A program made the translations under genes and the position numbers. A DNA stretch of 21,918 nt from a virus. The DNA lies in IMG/VR virus record IMGVR_UViG_3300009601_000013, positions 1 to 21,918 of that record, one strand, 5' to 3'. The notes under the pieces were generated by a model that saw nothing but the letters and a program-made list of their open reading frames with translations, was not told where the DNA came from and did not search any database. Shown here piece by piece: positions 1-6,676 of the stretch (position 1 is its first letter; each line of letters opens with the position of its first letter).

Positions 1-30
1 ATAGAAAACAAAAAAGCAGAAATATTATAA

Positions 31-2976
31 TTTGTAAATAAAAAAACTAATCAAAGTTTACTTAAAAAAATTAATGATATTTTAAGTGGTAAATATGAGG
101 ATATAAGTTCTGGAAAGAAAAAAGCTTATAAAGTAGACGATGACACAAGATTAAGACTTGTAGATATAAAAAACAGAATAGGTAAATTATCACTAAAAAA
201 TGCAACAAAGCTAAAGAAAGAAGGATCAGATATTGAACAAGAAATTACTGATTTAGAATCAGTTACTTTTCAAACACCAGAAAACAGATCAGATATTGCA
301 GATTTAAATGTAGTGTTAGATTATTTAAATTCTGAATTAGGAACTGATATTGACGGAACTAAAACAATTGCATTACAAGGAGTTGTAAGTAATCTTAATG
401 AATTAATTGCAACAGGTAAAACTGTTTTGCAAGCAGAAACATATGCAAAACATTTACAATATGTTGCAGATTTTGAAGCACTTTATTATGATGTAACAGG
501 GAAACGTATTAAAACATACATAGAAAACCCTAACTTTGATGAATTTGAATTAGAATCTAATAAAAATTCACGTTTAATTAAAAATCCTGAAGCAGTTAAA
601 GCTCTTAAACTGGCAACTATAATTTCTCAAGCTAAAATAGATGCTAAAAAGAAAAACGCACTTAGAATATTTAGAAATCTTGCGAGAGGAACGAGAGAAT
701 ATATCTATAGAAATAGTGATTTAGGCACATGGATGGGTATAATTGGAAAAATGCCTGGTGAATTAGTAGGTAATGAAACGCAAATCAGAACACAATACAA
801 AGTAGATGCAGGAACAAGAGAATATAAAGCTCGAAAAATGGCAACTACATTAGCTATAAATGCTAAATTAGAAAATGTTTATGGAAAAAATTGGAAAAAA
901 CTTTCGCAAAAAGATTCAAGTTTACAGCCTATAGGTATTTTCTATGGTGATTCTTTAGATAATTTAGAATTAAATGAAATGAGTCAAAATCAAATGGCTT
1001 ATTTAGTTGCTCAATATAAAGATCCTGCTAACGAATCTTCATTTGCAAAAAAATATGGATCTGATTATATACGTATAATGAGTGAAATGGAATCTAAACT
1101 TAATAAAAATGTTAAGGAAATGTCCAGGTGGCAGGTAGAAGAGTTTTTCCCTTCTTTGTATCAAGATTATAATGATGCATACAAAAAAATATACAGAACA
1201 TCAATGCCATGGAATCAATATTATGCTGGCAGAATATATAGAGAAGGTAGAAATACAGAGCAAGACATAATGCAATTAGTAGTTGATGGTAAAGGTGGTA
1301 TGGATGCATTTGCTTCAGGAGCAGCTCCTGCTTCTACTAAAGTTAGAATATTAAATTCTAATCCAATTGCTGATATGGATCAAATGGGAATGCTAACTTC
1401 TTATGTTAATGACATGAATTATTTTGCAGCTATGGGTGAAACCATAAATGACATGAATAAATTGTTTAGAAATAATGATTTACGATCTCAAATAGAAGCA
1501 AATTTTGGTACATCTGCTTATAAGAGTGTTATGAACATGATAACTAAAATAGGAAACAGAGGAGTAAGTGGTGAGTATAATATGGAGTTTATAAATAACA
1601 TTACTACAAGTTTTGTAATAGGTAAATTGGCAATTAACCCAACAATATATATAAAACAATTAACATCAGCACCTGCATTTGCTGCTTTTATTGGTGTAAG
1701 AAATTGGACAAAAATTGCTGCCATGAACATAACTAAGTTTAGAAGCGAATGGACAGAAATACAAAAAAATTCTGTTTATATTCAGGATAGATATGGGGAA
1801 TCTATATTAAGAACTTTAGAAACTTATTCTAAAAAAAATGTAGAAAGTGTTCTTCCTTCAGGTTTAACAGGTAATGTAATTGATATTTTTATGTATTTAG
1901 TTAAACAAGGAGATAAAGGAGCTATTTTGGCTGGTGGAGTTCCTAATTACATTTTTTATAAAAATCAATATAGAAAAGCTAATCCACAAGCTACTGAGCA
2001 AGAAGTTATTGATTTTGCAATTATAGGTTTTGAAAGAGATACTAAACAAACTCAACAATCAAGTGACTTGCAAGATAAAGATGAATTTCAAACAGGAAGT
2101 CCTTTTGTTAGAGGATTAAATATGTTTCAAACTTCTATAAAACAATATTTCAGACAAGAATTAATGGCTGCAGTAAATTTATATAGAAAAGCAACTACAG
2201 GAAATAAACAAGGAAAAGGCACAGTTTGGGAAAATACAAGAAGATTAATGATATTTCATTCTTTATTACCTTTGGCCTTTCAATTTGCATCTTCTGGTTT
2301 ACCAGGGATATTAGCTCCTTGGGATGATGAAGATTCTGAAGATTTATTAAGAGCTGGAGTTTTAGGAAACTTAAACGCTATATTTCTTATGGGGCAACTA
2401 TTTACTTTTGCAGGAGATTATTTTACAGGTAAGCCATGGACAGGTCAAAGTTCAGGCTCAATTCCTATTTTAGAACTATCAGCTAAGTTTTTTGCTGATA
2501 TGACAAGAGCAGATAAGTATAATACAAGTCCATTTGATAAAAATGGTAAAGCACGTAAACCTGAAGCTGTACAGAAAAGTATAGATGGAAAAGCAAATAG
2601 TCAAAAGAAAGCATTGTATAATCTTGTTAATTCTTTAGGTGTTCCTACAAGACAAGTGGAGAGATTAATAAATAATTCTAAGAAAATATTAAACGATGAT
2701 CTTACTACTGCAGAAATATTATTGTATGTATTACAGTTTTCTGAATATGTTGTTGAAAGCTCTGAGGATAGACAAAATAAAAACAAAAAGAAAAAGAAAG
2801 CAACTAAAATGAGTATAAAGGATATGAAGCGTTATAATCCAGAAGCTTATATGCGATATTTACAACAACAACAAGCAATTAAAAATTCTCCTCGATATAG
2901 AGAACAACAACGACTTAAAGATTTGCAAGAAATGAGGAGACGACAAGCTTTAGACGAATATTATAGTAGACAATAA
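31..2976 (+). CDS. Large polyvalent phage protein, C-terminal portion (LPD38-like), 5' end unresolved
   Basis: The frame is open from base 31 to the TAA at 2974-2976 (about 981 codons), but the first conventional start in it is a GTG at 313 and the first ATG lies beyond 700. The stretch before 313 reads like protein, so this is probably the C-terminal part of a larger product. Residues about 410-460, counted from the GTG, include the segment IGKLAINPTIYIKQLTSAPA, which resembles the hydrophobic core of the large polyvalent protein-associated domains (LPD38 type) of very large phage proteins packaged in the virion and ejected with DNA. The last 75 residues are lysine-, glutamine- and arginine-rich and probably helical. 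Stops fall in all three frames between 28 and 41, so either an unusual start, a broken gene, or a splice or assembly boundary lies there. The assignment to the polyvalent class comes from general similarity, not a database match. The gene is coupled to the next by a TAATG overlap. Confidence 0.6.
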   Translation, partial: FVNKKTNQSLLKKINDILSGKYEDISSGKKKAYKVDDDTRLRLVDIKNRIGKLSLKNATKLKKEGSDIEQEITDLESVTFQTPENRSDIADLNVVLDYLNSELGTDIDGTKTIALQGVVSNLNELIATGKTVLQAETYAKHLQYVADFEALYYDVTGKRIKTYIENPNFDEFELESNKNSRLIKNPEAVKALKLATIISQAKIDAKKKNALRIFRNLARGTREYIYRNSDLGTWMGIIGKMPGELVGNETQIRTQYKVDAGTREYKARKMATTLAINAKLENVYGKNWKKLSQKDSSLQPIGIFYGDSLDNLELNEMSQNQMAYLVAQYKDPANESSFAKKYGSDYIRIMSEMESKLNKNVKEMSRWQVEEFFPSLYQDYNDAYKKIYRTSMPWNQYYAGRIYREGRNTEQDIMQLVVDGKGGMDAFASGAAPASTKVRILNSNPIADMDQMGMLTSYVNDMNYFAAMGETINDMNKLFRNNDLRSQIEANFGTSAYKSVMNMITKIGNRGVSGEYNMEFINNITTSFVIGKLAINPTIYIKQLTSAPAFAAFIGVRNWTKIAAMNITKFRSEWTEIQKNSVYIQDRYGESILRTLETYSKKNVESVLPSGLTGNVIDIFMYLVKQGDKGAILAGGVPNYIFYKNQYRKANPQATEQEVIDFAIIGFERDTKQTQQSSDLQDKDEFQTGSPFVRGLNMFQTSIKQYFRQELMAAVNLYRKATTGNKQGKGTVWENTRRLMIFHSLLPLAFQFASSGLPGILAPWDDEDSEDLLRAGVLGNLNAIFLMGQLFTFAGDYFTGKPWTGQSSGSIPILELSAKFFADMTRADKYNTSPFDKNGKARKPEAVQKSIDGKANSQKKALYNLVNSLGVPTRQVERLINNSKKILNDDLTTAEILLYVLQFSEYVVESSEDRQNKNKKKKKATKMSIKDMKRYNPEAYMRYLQQQQAIKNSPRYREQQRLKDLQEMRRRQALDEYYSRQ

Positions 2977-3221
2977 TGGAGGAAGATAACGAAAGAATTA
3001 TGATGATTGATAGTTATTACCTTATAACAGGGAGGAAATCTTTTGAGGAAATTTTAGAATTTAGAGAGGATGTTGCAGTATTGTTTCATCCTTACAAACC
3101 TATTAAATTAATGAAAGGTGACCCTTATGATTTGCTTATTGATTATTTCGTATCTACTGAAGAGTATGAAAAATGCCAAGACTTAGTAAACGCAAAAACG
3201 ATTGAAAAACTTATTTGTTAA
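2976..3221 (+). CDS. Small acidic hypothetical protein coupled to the polyvalent gene
   Basis: This is an 81-residue protein that I do not recognise. The ATG at 2976-2978 shares one base with the TAA of the preceding gene, a typical translational-coupling arrangement, which supports both its start and co-transcription. The sequence is rich in Asp/Glu and aromatic residues (the start MEEDNERIMMIDSYY is acidic) with no membrane segment or signal peptide, so a soluble cytoplasmic or virion-associated protein is likely. Its 3' end overlaps the converging minus-strand gene by 11 bp with no visible terminator between them. The rightward late-type block and the leftward replication block therefore meet here tail to tail. 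Confidence 0.7.
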   Translation: MEEDNERIMMIDSYYLITGRKSFEEILEFREDVAVLFHPYKPIKLMKGDPYDLLIDYFVSTEEYEKCQDLVNAKTIEKLIC

Positions 3222-3582
3222 TTTTACTTTGATCGACTAAAGGAGTTGGGTTAGACACATCTATAAAGTTTTTACCGTAATTATGTCTCTCAACTTCTAA
3301 CTTATAATAATGAGCAGCCATCATTCCAACAACGTGAGAATCTGTAGGGAAAAAATATTTCCATCCTTTAGACATTCCTTTACTTATGTAATAAAAAAAT
3401 CCCATTCCTAATTTTTCGGTATTTTTATTAAAAAAAACAATAGCAGTTTGATCTGATGTTGGTATAATTTCATATACCTCAAAAGATTCTTTGCTTACAT
3501 TTCCTTCTCTATTTGGTTTTGAAAACCTTCTTGCTACTTCGTGAGCAAATGTTTTTAATTCTTTAGCTAAATGTTTATTCAT
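3211..3582 (-). CDS. Hypothetical protein at the end of the leftward block
   Basis: This 123-residue protein is not recognised. I chose the ATG at 3582-3580 because it forms an ATGA overlap with the TGA of the phosphoesterase gene upstream. A longer reading frame back to 3633 would overlap that gene by 55 bp and starts with an unlikely tryptophan- and cysteine-rich leader. The protein starts MNKHLAKELKTF, is mixed-charge and contains an aromatic core (GMGFFYYISKG, about residues 60-70); no catalytic motif is seen. It is the last gene of the leftward block and its end overlaps the converging plus-strand gene by 11 bp. Confidence 0.7.
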   Translation of the reverse strand: MNKHLAKELKTFAHEVARRFSKPNREGNVSKESFEVYEIIPTSDQTAIVFFNKNTEKLGMGFFYYISKGMSKGWKYFFPTDSHVVGMMAAHYYKLEVERHNYGKNFIDVSNPTPLVDQSKINK

Positions 3583-4304
3583 AATTTCATCATACAATTT
3601 ATAGCAGTGTGACCACCAATTACTACTCCACAAGCTATAGCTTGTTTTTTAAAGTTACGAGCATAAGCTGCAGCATAGCTGGAACTGTCCACACCACACC
3701 CCACCTGCATCGCAAATACTTTTAGTTTTTTTCCGACCAGCCACGAAACGTAAGCCTCGGTATGAGTATGTCCACAAACACTTGACATCATATTATTTTT
3801 CGCTTTGGTTTTTGCTTGTCCTCCTTCTCCATGCTCAAAAAGTACATCGTCATAGACTATAGTTTCACACCAATTCCATTTAGGAGTGCCTAAGACATCG
3901 TTATAAGACTTTATCCACTCCGAAGGTATTCCACCATTCATTGCCTTCCTTGCAGCCATTCTATCGTGATTTCCTATCAAAACATCAGCGACAGGAAAAG
4001 CTTCGTACCATTCTTGTATGTGTTCTTTTGCAAGTAACAGCTCATTCCCTGGTGAAAGACCAGATGGATCTGGCACATGAAAAGAAAATGCATGATTATC
4101 TAAAATATCTCCAATATAAATTACTTGATTGCAATTGTAATTGGAATAAACTTCTTTACAATGTTCTAAATATCCACTTAGCGTGAAAGGAGCATGAAGA
4201 TCTCCTATGACTAAAATTCTACGTTCTTTTTTGTTTAAGTGTTCAAAAGCCTTTCTTTTGTTTCCAGAAAGTCTCGGTCTAATTTCATCTTCGTTATATT
4301 TCAT
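3579..4304 (-). CDS. Calcineurin-like metallophosphoesterase
   Basis: This 241-residue enzyme has the full metal-binding signature of the calcineurin-like phosphoesterase family in order: GDLH at residues 34-37, GDILDNH at 65-71, GNHD at 111-114, EHGEGG near 157-162 and GHTH at 178-181. These residues normally hold two divalent metals and cleave phosphomono- or phosphodiester bonds; the substrate here is unknown. Family members include protein phosphatases, nucleotide and nucleic-acid phosphodiesterases and polynucleotide-end repair enzymes, and lying at the end of a replication operon suggests a nucleic-acid or nucleotide role (inference). The ATG overlaps the end of the upstream 63-residue gene by 11 bp, and its TGA overlaps the next start (ATGA). 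No signal peptide is visible, so it is cytoplasmic. Confidence 0.9.
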   Translation of the reverse strand: MKYNEDEIRPRLSGNKRKAFEHLNKKERRILVIGDLHAPFTLSGYLEHCKEVYSNYNCNQVIYIGDILDNHAFSFHVPDPSGLSPGNELLLAKEHIQEWYEAFPVADVLIGNHDRMAARKAMNGGIPSEWIKSYNDVLGTPKWNWCETIVYDDVLFEHGEGGQAKTKAKNNMMSSVCGHTHTEAYVSWLVGKKLKVFAMQVGCGVDSSSYAAAYARNFKKQAIACGVVIGGHTAINCMMKL

Positions 4305-4485
4305 CTGTTAAGGATTGAATTAAATCAGCAAGAATCTTTATCAAATTTTGAGCTTTCTTTTTTGCCTCTTCGTGGTCTCTCTCCATTAAATCTTCATATA
4401 ACTCATCACCAAAGTCGTGAATACTGTTAGAAACATAATTAATGTGACTAATAGATTGTACGTCTTCTTTAGCAACTCTGGGCAT
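4294..4485 (-). CDS. Small helical hypothetical protein
   Basis: This 63-residue protein is not recognised. Its C-terminal half, rich in Glu, Lys and Ala and then Leu and Ile, should form an amphipathic helix or short coiled coil. It sits directly next to the DnaA domain IV-like gene upstream (0 bp between that stop and this start) and overlaps the phosphoesterase start by 11 bp, so it is translated in the same polycistronic message. No membrane segment or metal-binding motif is seen. Confidence 0.65.
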   Translation of the reverse strand: MPRVAKEDVQSISHINYVSNSIHDFGDELYEDLMERDHEEAKKKAQNLIKILADLIQSLTDEI

Positions 4486-4914
4486 TTATTTTAGATTCTT
4501 TAGTTCTTTCATTTCTTGTTTGAGTTGGGTTACTGTTAAAGATAACAAACTATTTGACTTTTCCAAATCCATTATTGTTTTTTTTATTAACATTAAATCA
4601 ACGACTTCTAAACTATCATCGAACATGATTTCGTTTTTTTTGAACAAGTTTAAACAAGTGTCATATTTTAAACCTATAGCTGGTTTAAATTTAATCATAT
4701 AAGGATATTCTTTTATGCCATGCATAATGGTTGCGTGTTTTTTTAAAAAATGTTTACCAATCTCGGTATAACCCATATGAAATTCTTTGCGCATTATAGT
4801 ATAACATGTAGCTCTTGCTTCTATAGTTTCTGTTTCTCTGTTTTTATTATCTACATTAACACCAAACACATTGTTGGCTATATTTTTTAATCTGTTAACT
4901 TTATTTACACTCAT
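4486..4914 (-). CDS. Stand-alone DnaA domain IV-like DNA-binding protein with C-terminal coiled coil
   Basis: Residues 32-70 match the C-terminal DNA-binding domain of the replication initiator DnaA: an EARATCYTIMRKE helix, then YTEIGKHFLKKHATIMHGIK. The last part corresponds to the DnaA signature where a conserved DHTTVMHA-type helix enters the DnaA box. There is no Walker A or AAA+ region; the protein is only 142 residues and continues into a Leu/Lys/Glu-rich coiled coil (about 103-142) that could dimerise. It therefore cannot be a complete initiator. It may bind phage origin or operator sequences, or compete with host DnaA for its boxes (inference). It lies in the replication operon downstream of the VRR-NUC gene and overlaps the previous gene by 14 bp. 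A second such protein lies at 11542-11838. Confidence 0.8.
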   Translation of the reverse strand: MSVNKVNRLKNIANNVFGVNVDNKNRETETIEARATCYTIMRKEFHMGYTEIGKHFLKKHATIMHGIKEYPYMIKFKPAIGLKYDTCLNLFKKNEIMFDDSLEVVDLMLIKKTIMDLEKSNSLLSLTVTQLKQEMKELKNLK

Positions 4915-5233
4915 GTGATTTTATGTATAAATTTAAATTTATTAAATCTAAGTATTCATCCATTGATATTTCTTTAATATCTGTGAAGGTCATATACTCA
5001 GAATCTGGTCTGACAATTTCAATAGCAAAAAATATAGGATCTTTGTCATACATTATAGTTCCTCCTAAAATATAAGAAACTAAATTGTTAGATGCAACTT
5101 CTATTTTAGTTTCTTCTAAATACTCTGCGATTTTTAAAGCAATTGGTAAATCAAATTCATCTTGTAATGCTTCAAGAAAAAAATCAGCTATATCATATTC
5201 TTTATCCTCTATAAACTTCTGTCTTGACTCCAT
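4901..5233 (-). CDS. Acidic hypothetical protein in replication operon
   Basis: This 110-residue protein is not recognised. It is strongly acidic in its first half and predicted mostly helical, with a central hydrophobic strand region (VSYILGGTIMYD, about residues 53-64). The single plausible ATG at 5233-5231 overlaps the end of the VRR-NUC gene by 32 bp, a longer overlap than usual here but with no better in-frame start soon after it. Its end overlaps the DnaA domain IV-like gene by 14 bp. Acidic phage proteins in replication clusters are sometimes DNA mimics or inhibitors, but nothing specific in the sequence shows this. Confidence 0.65.
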   Translation of the reverse strand: MESRQKFIEDKEYDIADFFLEALQDEFDLPIALKIAEYLEETKIEVASNNLVSYILGGTIMYDKDPIFFAIEIVRPDSEYMTFTDIKEISMDEYLDLINLNLYIKSHECK

Positions 5234-5441
5234 GTTTTTTTAATTCTTTTAATCTATACTCCTGTATAGGAGAAACTTTGCCCTTAGGTTTTTTAACCTC
5301 ACTAAATAAAACACCACAATTAGGTGGAATAGCTACAAGGTCTGGTATACCATTTTTGTTTGTTTTAATTAATTTTATAACATAATACCCTTCAGATTCT
5401 AATTGTTTTATTCTCTTAGCTTGAATTTGTTGTTCTGTCAT
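5202..5441 (-). CDS. VRR-NUC domain nuclease
   Basis: This 79-residue protein is essentially a bare VRR-NUC domain (a PD-(D/E)XK nuclease family). The active-site pattern is clear: GIPDLVAI at 31-38 with catalytic D34, then EVKKPKG at 48-54 with E48 and K50, and the family's downstream glutamine in SPIQEYRL (Q60). Stand-alone VRR-NUC proteins are common in phages, often beside SNF2-type helicases as here, and their family has structure-specific or Holliday-junction nuclease activity in studied members. The start lies 2 bp after the SNF2 helicase stop, so the two are surely co-translated. A role in processing branched replication or recombination intermediates is inferred from this pairing. 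Confidence 0.88.
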   Translation of the reverse strand: MTEQQIQAKRIKQLESEGYYVIKLIKTNKNGIPDLVAIPPNCGVLFSEVKKPKGKVSPIQEYRLKELKKHGVKTEVYRG

Positions 5442-5443
5442 AT

Positions 5444-6676
5444 TTAATTTAAAGTTAATAAATCTCTTTTAAAATGGCTTAGTGTGTAATCTTTTTTCTT
5501 TATAACTGCTTTGTAAATGTCTTTTTCTATACCACCTTCTGCAAATATCCAATAAACATCACTTTCTAACCTTTCTTTAGTAGTCATTCTATCTCTTGAT
5601 TGCCAGTAACTTGTAGCTGAAAAATCTATATTATAATACACCAAAGCTTTAGCATTTTTTAAACTAATTCCTTCTCTTCCACTAACTATTTGTAAAGCAA
5701 TAGTTTTATTTGTAGAGTTAAACTCACTTAATTCTGTACACAATCTATCTCCATAAACTTCTTTTAAAGATTTAAGCTCTTGTTTAAATTTGTAAAAAAT
5801 ACCGATTTTTACATCACCAAAGTTGTCATTAATAAATTGAGCTTTGCTTAAATCTAAGATCATAGAATTACCTGACTCAAACTTTACTGTTCCTGAATAA
5901 ATTTGATGTAATTTCATCATTAGTTTAACTGAAGTATCAGCCAATATAACATCCTCATTACCTTCCACAACTAAATTTTTCTTTAATTTGTTTGCTAACT
6001 CATAAGTAATAGGATTCATTTTTACCTCTAAAACGTGTTCTTTTGTTTCTACTTTAAATCCAGCTTCTTTTTGAGTATACGACAAAGTGTAAGGTTGCAT
6101 TTTATGTGTAATAGATTTAAGACCATCGCTATAATCTCTGACACTAAATCCACCAATTGGCCTAATTTTTACTCTTACGTAATCTTCAGCAAATTTATAA
6201 AAACTTTTGTATAAATTAAACGGATTTCTTGGTATAGCATAAACTTGATGATATAGTTGACTGTAAGACTCAGGAGTTGGCGTACCTGAGAGTAATATTA
6301 CATAACATTTGTTTTTAAGAATAAGACTCTTTACTTGTTTAGCTCTTTTACTTGGTTTAGGAAACGCTCCCATACAATGAGCTTCATCAAGGACAATCAT
6401 ATCCCATCCTTTTTGATCAATTTTGTGTAGAGACTCGTAATTAATAACAGTAATATTGTAAGATGGTTTTAGTAAGTTATAATCCTCTTCAATACTACTT
6501 ATTGCTTTCTTTTTAGTAATAAATAAAAGGTTTGATACTGGCAAAAGCTCACTAACACCCAAGCTCGTGAGAGTTTTACCAGTACGCACCTCCATTGCAA
6601 GATACACAAATTTGTGAGCCTCCAACACAGGTAAAGCTTTATTTATTATTTCTATTTGATAGTTTCTAAGCTTCAT
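5444..6676 (-). CDS. SNF2-type superfamily 2 DNA helicase/translocase
   Basis: This 410-residue protein has the motifs of a compact SF2 helicase. Walker A is MEVRTGKT at residues 28-35, the DEAH box is at 97-100, and SGTPTP (motif III) at 130-135. The C-terminal RecA lobe ends with VSGREGISLKNAKALVYY and YWQSRDRMTTKER (about 355-367, motif VI with its arginines). The order and the QSRDR motif point to the small phage SNF2-like group rather than DEAD RNA helicases. Such proteins use ATP to move along double-stranded DNA and are thought to act in replication restart or recombination. The ATG overlaps the primase-helicase stop (ATGA) and the VRR-NUC gene follows after 2 bp. No nuclease domain is fused, so the neighbouring VRR-NUC may supply it. 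Confidence 0.9.
   Translation of the reverse strand: MKLRNYQIEIINKALPVLEAHKFVYLAMEVRTGKTLTSLGVSELLPVSNLLFITKKKAISSIEEDYNLLKPSYNITVINYESLHKIDQKGWDMIVLDEAHCMGAFPKPSKRAKQVKSLILKNKCYVILLSGTPTPESYSQLYHQVYAIPRNPFNLYKSFYKFAEDYVRVKIRPIGGFSVRDYSDGLKSITHKMQPYTLSYTQKEAGFKVETKEHVLEVKMNPITYELANKLKKNLVVEGNEDVILADTSVKLMMKLHQIYSGTVKFESGNSMILDLSKAQFINDNFGDVKIGIFYKFKQELKSLKEVYGDRLCTELSEFNSTNKTIALQIVSGREGISLKNAKALVYYNIDFSATSYWQSRDRMTTKERLESDVYWIFAEGGIEKDIYKAVIKKKDYTLSHFKRDLLTLN

Noticed and set aside
1-2976. Recoding of TAA as an amino acid to explain the stop at 28-30
   Set aside because: Most genes in the window end cleanly in TAA with coupled downstream starts, and TAG and TGA also act as stops, so a standard bacterial code applies.
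3205-3240. Bidirectional terminator between the converging genes
   Set aside because: No stem-loop with a T-run was found; the two genes simply overlap by 11 bp.
3583-3633. Longer start for the last leftward gene (leader MWSSNWW...)
   Set aside because: It overlaps the phosphoesterase gene by 55 bp, while the inner ATG gives the ATGA overlap seen elsewhere in the operon.
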